Assembly (NCBI GenBank): GCA_030447925.1
Contig: JAUJNX010000001.1
Location: 1,146,973 to 1,210,972, forward strand
Direction of reading: 5' to 3'
Length of the DNA stretch: 64,000 bases
DNA from: Egibacteraceae bacterium
GTDB lineage: Bacteria; Actinomycetota; Nitriliruptoria; Euzebyales; Egibacteraceae
Part shown: positions 1-8,081 of the stretch, piece by piece
How the letters are laid out: each line of letters starts with the position of its first letter
How positions within the stretch are numbered: the first letter of the stretch is position 1
Notes under the pieces: model-generated
What the model saw: only the letters and a program-made list of their open reading frames with translations
Told to the model about the DNA's origin: nothing
The model's database searches: none
Program-made: the position numbers and the translations under genes

Positions 1-354
1 GGGCTCCAGCTCGTGGGCGGCGCGGCGCTGATCGCCAACACGATCCGCCTGTCGGCGTTCGCGCGCCGCGAGCAGATCGGGATCATGAAACTCGTCGGCG
101 CGACCAACTGGTACATCCGCCTGCCCTTCATCCTGGAGGGCGTGGTCGCCGGGCTCATCGGGTCCGCCGGTGCGATCGTGCTGCTCCTGCTGGGCGAGTT
201 CACGCTCATCGACGCGGTGCGCGAGAACATCACCATCTTCCCGCTGGTGGGGGCCGACGACGTGCTGGCCATCGCGCCGCTCCTGCTGCTGGTGGGCGCC
301 GGTGTCGCCGCGCTCGCCTCGTTCATCTCGCTGCGGCGCTTCTTGGACGTCTAG
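1..354 (+). CDS. ftsX: Cell division protein FtsX, C-terminal end (partial)
   Basis: This is the last 117 codons of FtsX, the membrane half of the FtsEX complex that controls septal peptidoglycan hydrolases. The reading frame is open from base 1, so the gene starts before the window. Seen directly: the family segment ANTIRLSAFARREQIGIMKL followed by VGATNWYIR, then two hydrophobic stretches (IGSAGAIVLLLL and the leucine/alanine-rich segment before the end), and a short tail RRFLDV. The next gene encodes an M23 peptidase with a coiled coil, the usual type of FtsEX-activated partner, and smpB lies two genes on, as in mycobacteria. Identification is firm; only the C-terminal membrane part can be judged. 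Confidence 0.93.
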   Translation, partial: GLQLVGGAALIANTIRLSAFARREQIGIMKLVGATNWYIRLPFILEGVVAGLIGSAGAIVLLLLGEFTLIDAVRENITIFPLVGADDVLAIAPLLLLVGAGVAALASFISLRRFLDV

Positions 355-396
355 GCGTCACGTCCGAGGTGTTTCGCAACGGACGTCCGGTTTCGC

Positions 397-402
397 TACG
401 CT
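397..402 (+). promoter_or_regulatory. -10 box of a leaderless promoter
   Basis: TACGCT lies 7 bases before the GTG at 410, matching the TANNNT-N6-9-start pattern seen before many genes in the window. It suggests that the M23 peptidase gene has its own leaderless transcript beginning at or near the start codon. No convincing -35 element is visible. Confidence 0.5.
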
Positions 403-409
403 GCGGGTC

Positions 410-1651
410 GTGAACAACACGAAGCGCACACGTGCTGCGCGGACGGTGACGGTCCTGGCCGTCGCCGCCGCGCTGCTACCGGCCGCCGTGGGCGGCGCCG
501 CCGGGCAGGAGGACGAGCTGTCCGACGTCCGCCGGCAGCTCGACGACGCCCGCCGGGGCCTGGAGGACATCGAGGGGCGCCAGGCCCTGGGCCTCGCCGA
601 CCTGGAGCGGTCCGAGATCCGCACCGCGGAGCTGACCGGTCAGCTCGTCGCCCTGGAGGCCGAGCTCGCGACCGCCGAGGAGGCCCTGCGGGTCGCCGAG
701 GCCGAGCTGGCCGCGACCACCGCGGAGCTGGTCGTCACCCAGGACCGCCTGGGGGCCGCCCGGGTCGAGCTGTCGGAGCTGCGCGCGGGCTTCCGCGCCC
801 GTGCCCGCGCCACCTACATCTACGGCGGTGGCGCGGCCGACACCCCGGGCCGGATCCTGGAGGCGCGCGACGTCGCCGAGCTCCAGCGGGCGATGACCTA
901 CGTGCAGGAGGTCCTCGACGAGGACCGGCTGGACGTCGAGAACGCCGACGTGCTGGAGCGCCAGATCGCCGTCGACGCCGACGCCCTGGGGACGCTGCAG
1001 GACCAGCAGACCGCGCTGCGCGTCGCCGCCGAGGCCGAACGCGACCGCGTCGGCGGGCTGGTCGAGCAGCAGCGCGACCTCACCGCCCAGGCCGAGGCCG
1101 AGGTCGAGCGCCACCGGCTGATCCTCGCCCAGCTGGAGTCCGACGAGGCCAGCGCCCGCCAGCTCATCGACAACCTGCAGGCCGAGTCCGGCCGGCTCGA
1201 GGACGAGCTGGCCGCGCGGGCCCGGGCGGCGCGCTCCTCCGGCGGGGGCGGCGCCCCACCCGCCAGCAGCGGGCAGCTCCAGCGCCCCGTGGACGCCCGC
1301 GCCGGGTCCCCGTTCGGCTACCGCGTCCACCCGATCTCCGGGGTGCGCAAGCTGCACGCCGGCATCGACTTCGGCGCCCCGACCGGCACGCCGATCTACG
1401 CCGCGGACGACGGCCGGGTGCTGTCGGCCGGGGTGCGGGGCGGCTACGGCAACGCCACGGTCATCGAGCACGGCGGCGGGCTGGCGACCCTCTACGCCCA
1501 CCAGTCGCGGTTCGCGGTGCGCGCGGGCCAGACGGTGTCGCGCGGCGAGGTCATCGGTTACGTCGGGTCGACCGGCTACTCCACCGGCCCGCACCTGCAC
1601 TTCGAGACGCGCGTGAACGGCACCCCGGTCGACCCCGCCGGCTACCTGTAG
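410..1651 (+). CDS. Secreted M23 (LytM) peptidase with coiled coil, likely FtsEX partner
   Basis: The 413-residue product has an N-terminal signal sequence (about residues 1-33, ending near GGAAGQ), a long charged helical region (about 35-270) predicted as coiled coil, a Gly/Ala linker and a C-terminal LytM domain (about 300-413). Zinc-site motifs are present: HAGIDFG, YAH and HLHFE, so unlike E. coli EnvC it looks catalytically competent. Its likely job is cutting peptidoglycan cross-links at the septum when switched on by FtsEX, as known for PcsB, CwlO and RipC systems; that link rests on its position straight after ftsX. The GTG start was chosen because TACGCT lies 7 bases upstream and the signal peptide begins there. 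Confidence 0.88.
   Translation: MNNTKRTRAARTVTVLAVAAALLPAAVGGAAGQEDELSDVRRQLDDARRGLEDIEGRQALGLADLERSEIRTAELTGQLVALEAELATAEEALRVAEAELAATTAELVVTQDRLGAARVELSELRAGFRARARATYIYGGGAADTPGRILEARDVAELQRAMTYVQEVLDEDRLDVENADVLERQIAVDADALGTLQDQQTALRVAAEAERDRVGGLVEQQRDLTAQAEAEVERHRLILAQLESDEASARQLIDNLQAESGRLEDELAARARAARSSGGGGAPPASSGQLQRPVDARAGSPFGYRVHPISGVRKLHAGIDFGAPTGTPIYAADDGRVLSAGVRGGYGNATVIEHGGGLATLYAHQSRFAVRAGQTVSRGEVIGYVGSTGYSTGPHLHFETRVNGTPVDPAGYL
707..712 (+). promoter_or_regulatory. Possible -10 box deciding the S41 protease start
   Basis: In window coordinates this spot lies inside the M23 gene and is not itself a credible promoter. The promoter that matters for the S41 gene is CAGGCT at 1707-1712, described in the next entry. 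This line is kept only to avoid confusion between the two positions and carries no weight. Confidence 0.03.
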
Positions 1652-1706
1652 CGGGCGGGTCCGCGGCCGGGGCGGCGCCCCGCCCGCACCTGTCGCACCG
1701 GCATGG

Positions 1707-1712
1707 CAGGCT
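1707..1712 (+). promoter_or_regulatory. -10-like box before the S41 protease
   Basis: CAGGCT sits 8 bases before the ATG at 1721, close to the TANNNT arrangement used by other leaderless genes here. It favours the ATG at 1721 over the one at 1703, which lies upstream of the box. Confidence 0.4.
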
Positions 1713-1720
1713 TGGCGCCC

Positions 1721-2905
1721 ATGGTCACGCGCGTCGTCGGTCTGCTGGTCTCGGTCTCGGTCGTCGCCGGGCTGGTCCTGGGTGCCTACCGCCTGGGCGC
1801 CCGCGACGTCGCCGGTGACGGCGGCGCCGAGGGGCTCCAGGTCGTGGAGGACGCCTACCGCCGGATCAGCGAGCAGGCGGTGAACCCGCCCGACCAGGAC
1901 GAGCTCGTCCGCGGTGCGGTCGAGGGCATGGTCGGGACGCTGGACGACACCTACGCCGAGTACTACGACGCCGACGAGTACGAGGCGCTGAACGCCCAGC
2001 TCGACGGCACCATCGTCGGCATCGGCGTGGTGCTGGACGACACCGAGACCGGGCTGGTGGTCCAGAGCGTCCTGCCGGACTCCCCGGCGGAGGGCGTCGA
2101 CCTGCGGCCCCGCGACCGGATCGTCACCGTCGACGGCGAGGACGTGCGCGACCTGGACAGCGCGCTCGCTGTGGACCGCGTCCGCGGCGACGAGGGCACC
2201 GAGGTCACGCTGGGCGTCGAGCGCGACGGCCGCCCGCCGTTCGAGGTCACCATCACCCGCGCCGAGATCCGCGTGCCCAACGTCCAGACCGCCGAGCTGC
2301 CCGGCGAGGTCGGCTACGTCCAGTTGCGCCAGTTCACCGACGCGGCGGGCGACGAGGTCCGCGACGCGGTCCGCGAGCTCGTCGACGGCGGCGCCGACGC
2401 GCTGGTGCTCGACCTGCGCGGCAACCCGGGCGGCTACCTCCCCGCGGCCGTCGAGGTCGCCGGGGCCTTCGTCGCCGACCAGGAGGTCGTCAGCGTCGGC
2501 GCGGACCCGGACACGGCTCGGGAGTACACGACCGACGCGGATCCCGTCGCGCCCGACCTGCCGCTGGCGGTGCTGGTCGACGAGGGCAGCGCCAGCGCCA
2601 GCGAGATCGTCGCGGGCGCCCTGCAGGATCTCGGCCGCGCCGAGATCGTGGGGGAGACGACCTTCGGCAAGGGCACGGTGCAGACGATCTCGCCACTGCC
2701 CGGCGACTCCGGGGGGCTGAAGCTCACCACCGCCCGCTACTACACGCCCGACGGCACCTCGATCGACGGGGTCGGGGTCCGCCCCGACACCGAGGTCGCC
2801 TCCGTGGACGGGACGTCGATCGGACCGGAGGACCCGGAGGAGCCGCAGCTCGCCGCGGCGCGGCGGGTGCTGGCGGACCAGCTGGCCACCGCGGGCGGGC
2901 GGTAG
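1721..2905 (+). CDS. PDZ-containing carboxyl-terminal protease (S41 family, CtpA-like)
   Basis: The 394-residue protein has one N-terminal membrane anchor or signal (VVGLLVSVSVVAGLVLGAYR), a helical region, a PDZ domain (about 95-175, with VVQSVLPDSPAEG) and an S41 peptidase domain (about 190-370). The catalytic serine is in EGSASASEIVAGAL and the lysine in GKGTVQT; LDLRGNPGGYL is the family core motif. Proteins of this family cut exported substrates at the C-terminus outside the membrane. It lies between the M23 peptidase and smpB, so a role in envelope turnover is plausible but inferred. An upstream ATG at 1703 would add six residues and lacks a promoter or ribosome site. Confidence 0.9.
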   Translation: MVTRVVGLLVSVSVVAGLVLGAYRLGARDVAGDGGAEGLQVVEDAYRRISEQAVNPPDQDELVRGAVEGMVGTLDDTYAEYYDADEYEALNAQLDGTIVGIGVVLDDTETGLVVQSVLPDSPAEGVDLRPRDRIVTVDGEDVRDLDSALAVDRVRGDEGTEVTLGVERDGRPPFEVTITRAEIRVPNVQTAELPGEVGYVQLRQFTDAAGDEVRDAVRELVDGGADALVLDLRGNPGGYLPAAVEVAGAFVADQEVVSVGADPDTAREYTTDADPVAPDLPLAVLVDEGSASASEIVAGALQDLGRAEIVGETTFGKGTVQTISPLPGDSGGLKLTTARYYTPDGTSIDGVGVRPDTEVASVDGTSIGPEDPEEPQLAAARRVLADQLATAGGR

Positions 2906-2914
2906 GGGGACGGC

Positions 2915-3391
2915 ATGGCGAAGAAGAAGGGCGAGGACACCATCGCGGTCAACCGGCGCGCCCGGTTCGACTACGAGATCGCCGACACGTTCGAGGCCGG
3001 GCTGGTGCTGACCGGCACCGAGGTGAAGTCGCTGCGCGGCGGCAAGGCGTCGCTGGCGGAGGCCTACGGCATGGTCCGCGACGGCGAGGCGTTCCTCATG
3101 CAGGCCACCATCCCGGAGTACGCGTTCGGCAACCGCGCGAACCACGACCCGACCCGGCCGCGCAAGCTGCTCCTGCACCGCCGCGAGATCGAGGCGATGG
3201 AGCGCTTCACCCAGGAGCGCGGGCGGACCATCGTGCCCATGCGCCTGTACTGGCGCGACGGCAACGCCAAGCTCCAGGTCGGGCTGGGCACCGGCAAGGC
3301 GACGTACGACAAGCGCCACGCCCTGGCGGAGCGCGACGCCCAGCGCCAGGTCCGCCGCGCCCTGCGCGACCGCGAGCGCGCCCAGCCGTCG
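2915..3391 (+). CDS. smpB: SsrA-binding protein SmpB, fused in frame to the next gene
   Basis: About 155 residues match SmpB, which binds tmRNA and delivers it to stalled ribosomes. Visible family motifs are RARFDYEIADTFEAGLVLTG, TEVKSLR, the FGNRANHDPTRPRKLLLH segment and the basic tail ending RRALRDRERAQ. The start ATG follows a GGGGGA ribosome site. The odd point is that no stop codon follows the usual SmpB end: the frame runs straight into an alpha/beta hydrolase at about 3392. Either a few bases containing the stop are missing from this sequence, or the cell makes a genuine fusion. The tmRNA it should serve is encoded at 38619-38978 on the other strand. Confidence 0.93.
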
Positions 3392-4092
3392 GTGATCGCC
3401 TACGGCGACGGTGAGGACCAGGTCGGGGACCTGTGGGTGCCGGACGGCCCCGCGCCGTGGCCGGTGGCGGTGCTGCTGCACGGCGGGTACTGGCGCGCGC
3501 GCTGGGGGCGCGACCTGATGGACGGGCTGGCGGCGGACCTCGCCGCGCGCGGGTTCGCCGCCTGGAACCTGGAGTACCGCCGGGTCGGCGCGGGCGGCGG
3601 GTGGCCCGCGACCTTCGACGACGTCGCGGCGGGGCTGGACGCGGTGGCGGACCTGGACGGCGTGGACCCCGGCCGGGTCGCGGTCGTGGGCCACTCCGCG
3701 GGCGGGCACCTCGCGCTGTGGCTGGCCTCGCGCACGCGCGCGTCCGCCCCCGGGTCGTGGTCGCGCTGGCGCCCGTGGCCGACCTGTCCCTCGCGCACCG
3801 GCTCCGGCTCAGCGACGACGCGGCGGCCGAGTTGCTGGGCGGGCCGGAGGCGGCGCTCCCGGACCGCTACCGGCAGGCGTCCCCGACGGCCCTGGTGCCG
3901 CTGGGGGTCCGGCAGGTTCTGGTACACGGCACCGCCGACCAGGACGTCCCGATCGCCCTCAGCCGCTCCCACCACGCGGCAGCTGTCGCCGCGGGCGACG
4001 ACTGCACCCTCCTCGAACTCCCCGGCGTCGACCACATGACCCTCATCGACCCCGCCGCCTCCCCCTGGTCCACCGCCGTCGCCCACCTCTGA
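3392..4092 (+). pseudogene. Alpha/beta hydrolase (kynurenine-formamidase-like), frameshifted
   Basis: The reading starts in the smpB frame, possibly from the GTG at 3392, with the oxyanion motif LLHGGYWR and nucleophile motif VVGHSAGGHLALWLA. It then shifts near the C5 run at 3747-3751. One extra C there would join SRTRASAP to RVVVALAPVADLSLAHR and continue to the acid (HGTADQDVP) and histidine (GVDHMTL) of a complete catalytic triad. HGGYW is typical of arylformamidase-like and related hydrolases, but the substrate is unknown. The clean repair by a single base argues for a sequencing error or a very recent mutation rather than old decay. It is about 230 residues if repaired, a normal length for the family. 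Confidence 0.75.
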
Positions 4093-4235
4093 CCCGCTCC
4101 TGTCAGTCCCGCCCGCCGGCCGGCCGACGGCGGCTCAGCGCGATGCCCCGCCCACCCGTCACCGCTCGCGCTCCACTGCACTCAGCCATCTTGGTGGTCT
4201 CATGAGGGCTGCCCGTTTTCTGTCACACCCCCTGG

Positions 4236-4241
4236 TACGTT
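4236..4241 (+). promoter_or_regulatory. -10 box of a leaderless promoter
   Basis: TACGTT lies 7 bases before the ATG at 4249 with no ribosome site between them. It supports that ATG as the start of the DUF222/HNH gene. Confidence 0.5.
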
Positions 4242-4248
4242 CCGTGGC

Positions 4249-5625
4249 ATGACGAACAGGTGTTCGGACGTCGAGGAGTTGGGTCTCCTGCTCGATGACG
4301 TGCGCCGCGCCGAGCACCACCTGGCCCGCGCCGTCGTCCGGGCAGGCCGCCTCGCCTCGTCCGGGGTGTCGGAGCGGGTGGAGGGTCTGCCGTTGGACCT
4401 GTTCCTGGGCGTGGCCTGCCGTCTGACGGGTGCGGACCGGCGGATGCTGATCGCGGCGGGTGAGGCGTTGGCGGATCTGCCGGCGGTGTCCACCCTGTTC
4501 GTCGAGGGCGGCCTGTCGTGGGGTCAGGTCCGCGCGATCACCACCGCCGCCAAGCGCCTGTCCGCCGACGCCCGCGCCGTGCTGGACGCCCGGGTCGCCG
4601 CGAGCGCGGCGGATGCCGTTGACCCCGACGACCTCGTCTGGGCGGTCCAGGCGGCGGCGGATGAGTTGCGCGCCCCGCGCGAGGTGGAGCGGGTCGAGGT
4701 GCGCCGCCGCGAGTCCAGGTTCGTGTCGGTGCAGGCGGCGTTGGATGGTGGTGTGCGGCTGTACGGCGAGTTCGACGCGGTCACCGCCGCGCCGATCCTG
4801 AACGCCCTGGACGCCGCCGCCGGCCCACCCACCCCCACCCACACCGCCGCCGCCGCCGCGGCCAACGCCGCGGCCAACGCCGAGGCCGACGCCGACGCCG
4901 GGGCTGCCGCCGCCGACGCCGACGCTGGGGCCGACGCCGACGCCGGGGCCGAGGCAGGTGGCGGGGTGGGCGGCCACGACGGTGGCGCAGCGGCGGATGG
5001 TGATGGGCAGGCGCCGGGCTGGTCGGCGGGGTCGCGGTCGCGGCAGTACGCCGCCGCGCTGGCGCGGATCGCTGCGGACTGGCTGGGCGGCGACAGCGGC
5101 CGGCCGGCGCGGCCGCTGCTGATCGCCCACGTCCAGGTCGCCGACCTCACCGCCTCGCCTGCGGGGACCGTCGAGTTGAACGTGCGGGGGCCGCTGCCGC
5201 GGATCAGCGCCCGCCTCGCCGATGGGTTGGCGGCTGATGCGGATGTGCGGGCGGTGGTGTTCGACGGGGCGCGGCCGCTGGCGGTGTCCGACAAGCTCAC
5301 CGCCACCTCGATCCCCACCAAGACACGGATCGCGGTGCAGGCTCGGGATCGGGGGTGCCGGTTCCCCGGCTCCCAAGACCCCGTCGGTCACAGCGACGTC
5401 CACCACCTGGTCCACCGCGAACACGGCGGCGACCACGATCCGGACAACCTCGCCCTGCTGTCACGCCGCCACCACACCCTGGTCCACCACCACGGCTGGA
5501 CGCTCACCCTGGAACCCGACAGCGGCCAGATCACCGCCACCCGCGGGACTCACACCTGGCGCAGCCTGCCGCGCGGCACACCCCTGACCTCACCCGCACG
5601 CCACGACCCCCAGCGGCCCGCCTGA
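4249..5625 (+). CDS. DUF222 domain HNH endonuclease-like protein
   Basis: The 458-residue protein has an N-terminal DUF222 region (about 1-190, with RLTGADRRML and GGLSWGQVRAITTAAKRL) and a C-terminal HNH region with RDRGCRFPGS, DVHHLVHREHGG and HHTLVHHHGW. These belong to the 13E12-repeat type family, which occurs in many copies in actinobacterial genomes and has no proven function; nuclease activity is inferred from the HNH residues. Between the halves (about 200-240) is an Ala/Asp-rich low-complexity insert. The start follows the leaderless pattern. Such genes often act as mobile or selfish elements, but no terminal repeats are visible here. Confidence 0.85.
   Translation: MTNRCSDVEELGLLLDDVRRAEHHLARAVVRAGRLASSGVSERVEGLPLDLFLGVACRLTGADRRMLIAAGEALADLPAVSTLFVEGGLSWGQVRAITTAAKRLSADARAVLDARVAASAADAVDPDDLVWAVQAAADELRAPREVERVEVRRRESRFVSVQAALDGGVRLYGEFDAVTAAPILNALDAAAGPPTPTHTAAAAAANAAANAEADADAGAAAADADAGADADAGAEAGGGVGGHDGGAAADGDGQAPGWSAGSRSRQYAAALARIAADWLGGDSGRPARPLLIAHVQVADLTASPAGTVELNVRGPLPRISARLADGLAADADVRAVVFDGARPLAVSDKLTATSIPTKTRIAVQARDRGCRFPGSQDPVGHSDVHHLVHREHGGDHDPDNLALLSRRHHTLVHHHGWTLTLEPDSGQITATRGTHTWRSLPRGTPLTSPARHDPQRPA
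4843..4956 (+). repeat. Low-complexity Ala/Asp codon repeat inside the HNH gene
   Basis: An irregular run of GCC/GAC-type codons encodes a stretch made almost only of Ala, Asp, Asn and Glu. It forms a spacer between the DUF222 and HNH regions and is likely to vary in length between strains through slippage. Confidence 0.7.
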
Positions 5626-5997
5626 CACCCCACCCCAGCACGCCGCCGCGGACCACCCGCGACGGCGCCTCGCCATGCCCGCACCCGCGTCGCCTCCCGA
5701 GCGCGTCCCGGCAGCACCGCGCGGCGTGGCCCGGCACGGTGCGTCCGGCTCGCGAGGATCGCAGCCCCAGCGCGGCGCAGGCGCGCCGTCCGGGGAGGCG
5801 GACACGCGCCGGGGACCGGCACGCATCGCGTCGGCGGGTGCGCGGGAACCCGACCCGGGTGCCGGGCACGGTGGGACCGGACGTGGTGTCGGCGCCGCTG
5901 CCCGGTGCGGCAGACCCCGCGCCACGGCGGCGACGCGGCCCGCCCCCGCGGTGCGGCGATCGCCCCAGCGAGTGGCGGGGTGATGAGGCGCTGCGGT
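5626..5997. other. 372-base spacer without a recognisable gene
   Basis: The stretch lies between the 3' ends of the HNH gene and ureD, two convergent genes. Frames are open on both strands because of high GC, but their translations are Arg/Pro/Gly-rich shadows with no family resemblance, signal sequence or start-site support. No clear terminator hairpin or repeat was found. Confidence 0.5.
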
Positions 5998-6762
5998 TCA
6001 GCGCGGGGGGCGGTGGGCGGTGTCGAGGAGGCGGCGGAGGGTGGGGGCGTCGGGGGCGGTGGCGGTGGTCAGGGTGGCCGGGCCGTCCAGGGGGAGGGTG
6101 GCGGCGGTGGGGGACAGGACCGCCGGCTCGCCGGCGCGGTGACCGGGGCCGGCGACCAGCAGGGAGCCGGCGGCGCGGCAGGGGCCGAGGGCGCCGGGCC
6201 CGTCCCAGCCGGGCGCGGACGGGCCCGCGCGCAGCTCGTGGCGGGTGAGCGGGCGGCCGGCGACGTCGACGGCCAGGCGGGTGACGACGTCGCCGGGGGG
6301 CTCGCCGTGGCGGCCCAGCATGACCTCGTCGCGCCACACCAGGGTGGCGCCGTCCGCCAGCCGCACCGTCGCGGAGGCCGTGTGGCGGCACCCGGCCACG
6401 GCGACCAGCGGTTCGGGCAGCCAGCGCAACGACCCGCCGGGCCCGACCTCGGCGGTGACGGTGACCGCCGAGGGGGCGCCGTCGCGCCCGGGCAGCGCCA
6501 GGCTGGCCGCCGCGGTCCGCACGGTCAGCGCCGCGTCCGCGCCGACCCGGACGTCGATCGCGACGACGTCCCCGCCGAGCGGCCCGGCGGCGCTCGCGAC
6601 CAGGTGGAGCCCGTCGGGCGTGGGCCGCAGCGAGACCGGCGCCGCCCCCCGCAGCACGGCGAAGCGGGTGCCGCCGCGGCCGTCGGCCTCGGCGACGATG
6701 CGCACCTCGGCGCGCAGGCGCGACGTGCCCGCCCGCGGCGGGGCCGGCGCCGTGGCGATCAC
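5998..6762 (-). CDS. ureD: Urease accessory protein UreD (UreH)
   Basis: The 254-residue product is the last gene of the urease operon ureABCFGD. UreD binds apo-urease and, with UreF and UreG, delivers nickel. Family features include [19 protein letters not shown] near the N-terminus, [17 protein letters not shown], the [13 protein letters not shown] segment and [16 protein letters not shown]. The GTG start at 6762 overlaps the UreG stop codon as GTGA, so it is translationally coupled. An in-frame upstream extension exists but only covers the ureG gene in another frame. Alignment to UreD is weak in the last 60 residues, as is common for this fast-evolving protein. Confidence 0.88.
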   Translation of the reverse strand: MIATAPAPPRAGTSRLRAEVRIVAEADGRGGTRFAVLRGAAPVSLRPTPDGLHLVASAAGPLGGDVVAIDVRVGADAALTVRTAAASLALPGRDGAPSAVTVTAEVGPGGSLRWLPEPLVAVAGCRHTASATVRLADGATLVWRDEVMLGRHGEPPGDVVTRLAVDVAGRPLTRHELRAGPSAPGWDGPGALGPCRAAGSLLVAGPGHRAGEPAVLSPTAATLPLDGPATLTTATAPDAPTLRRLLDTAHRPPR

Positions 6763-7415
6763 GACCCGACGGCGACGGCGGGCAGGCGGGCGCGGAGCCA
6801 GTCGGCGACGGCGGTCGCGCCGGGGTCGTCGCGCAGGGAGGTGAACAGGGTGGGGCGGTCCCCGCGGCGGGCGCGGGCGTCGCGGTCCATGACGCCCAGG
6901 TCGGCGCCGACCAGGGGTGCGAGGTCGGTCTTGTTGATCACCAGCAGGTCCGACGACGTGACCCCCGGACCGCCCTTGCGCGGCACCTTGTCCCCGCCGG
7001 CGACGTCGATGACGAAGATCTGCAGGTCGGCCAGCGCCCGCGAGAACGTCGCGGTCAGGTTGTCCCCGCCGCTCTCGACGAGGACGAGCTGGATGGACGG
7101 CTCCGCGCGGACGAGCTCCTCGACGGCGTCGAGGTTCGCCGCGATGTCGTCGCGGATCGCGGTGTGCGGGCAGCAGCCTGTCGCCACGGCGCGGATGCGC
7201 GCGGGGGGCAGGATCGCCTGGCGGTGCAGGAAGTCGGCGTCCTCGGTGGTGTAGATGTCGTTGGTGACGACGCCGAGGGGGATCTCCGCGCCGAGGGTCC
7301 GGCACAGCGCGGCGACCAGGGCGGTCTTGCCGCTGCCGACGGGACCGCCGATGCCGACCCGGACAGGCCCGGGGTTCCGCCCCAGCGGGGTTGGGTGTTC
7401 CGCGTCACGATGCAA
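6759..7415 (-). CDS. ureG: Urease accessory GTPase UreG
   Basis: The 218-residue SIMIBI GTPase hydrolyses GTP to drive nickel insertion into urease. Seen: P-loop [18 protein letters not shown], the metal-binding Cys-Pro-His equivalent in [29 protein letters not shown], and [13 protein letters not shown] (guanine specificity). The start codon is TTG at 7415, chosen because GGAGG lies about 10 bases upstream at 7426-7430. The gene overlaps the end of ureF by 11 bases and ureD by 4. No histidine-rich tail or ureE is present, so nickel storage must rely on something else. Confidence 0.95.
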   Translation of the reverse strand: MHRDAEHPTPLGRNPGPVRVGIGGPVGSGKTALVAALCRTLGAEIPLGVVTNDIYTTEDADFLHRQAILPPARIRAVATGCCPHTAIRDDIAANLDAVEELVRAEPSIQLVLVESGGDNLTATFSRALADLQIFVIDVAGGDKVPRKGGPGVTSSDLLVINKTDLAPLVGADLGVMDRDARARRGDRPTLFTSLRDDPGATAVADWLRARLPAVAVGS

Positions 7416-8079
7416 ACAACCGCACCTCCCAGGTGGCGTGGTCCTGCGCCCCGGCGTCCAGCCGCGGCGACGACGGGCAGGGCAGGTCGGCCAGGGCCCG
7501 GGGGGCGGCGGCCTCGTCGGCTGCGGCCTCGACCTCGTCGAGCAGCCCGGCGACCAGCCGGGCGACCCCGTAGGGGTCCAGGCCCAGGAGGCGGACCGCC
7601 GCGCCGGTCGCCTCGGTCACCGACAGGTACCCGGCGCAGACGGCGACCGCGTGGTCGTCCAGCCCGGCGGCGGCGCCCGCGGCGCCCAGCGCGACCGGGT
7701 GGTGCGCGCCGCCGGGCAGTGCCGCCGCGAGGCCGTCCAGGACCGGGTCGGGCCAGGCCGCCGTCGCGGCGCGCAGCAGCTGGCGGCCCAGCCGCCGCGA
7801 CACGTCGCGCAGCACCGGCGATGCGATCCGCGCGCCCGCCTCGGCGTCCAGCCCCGCCCAGTCCGCGCCGCCCTCCGCCGAGCAGGCGCGCAGGGTGGCG
7901 GCGGCCATGGCGGCGGTGGTCAGGCCGGTCGTCCACAGCCGGCCCAGGGTGTAGGCGCGCAGGGAGGGCAGGTCGTGGACCTCGCCGGCCGCCGCGGCCG
8001 CCTCCAGCCCCTGGGAGTGGGCGTGCCCGCCGGCGGGGAGCCGGGTGTCGGCCAGCAGCAGCGCGGCGGGCGGCAGCAC
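7405..8079 (-). CDS. ureF: Urease accessory protein UreF
   Basis: The 224-residue protein is all-helical and bridges UreD and UreG in the nickel-loading complex. The N-terminal [20 protein letters not shown] segment is the family hallmark, and the C-terminal region contains [20 protein letters not shown]. The GTG start at 8079 lies two bases after the ureC stop and just before the conserved segment. The open frame continues upstream but overlaps ureC and does not match UreF. Confidence 0.9.
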   Translation of the reverse strand: MLPPAALLLADTRLPAGGHAHSQGLEAAAAAGEVHDLPSLRAYTLGRLWTTGLTTAAMAAATLRACSAEGGADWAGLDAEAGARIASPVLRDVSRRLGRQLLRAATAAWPDPVLDGLAAALPGGAHHPVALGAAGAAAGLDDHAVAVCAGYLSVTEATGAAVRLLGLDPYGVARLVAGLLDEVEAAADEAAAPRALADLPCPSSPRLDAGAQDHATWEVRLFAS

Positions 8080-8081
8080 GG

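Noticed and set aside
707-712. A promoter inside the M23 gene
   Set aside because: There is no start codon at the right distance and nothing supports it; the relevant box for the next gene is at 1707-1712.
476-3709. A 1,077-codon open frame on the minus strand
   Set aside because: It lies opposite the M23, S41 and smpB genes; its translation is Arg/Gly/Val-rich without family motifs. It is a product of high GC.
3722-3760. Stop-free frame change in the hydrolase taken as programmed frameshifting
   Set aside because: There is no slippery heptamer with a downstream structure of the usual kind, and a single missing C explains it better.
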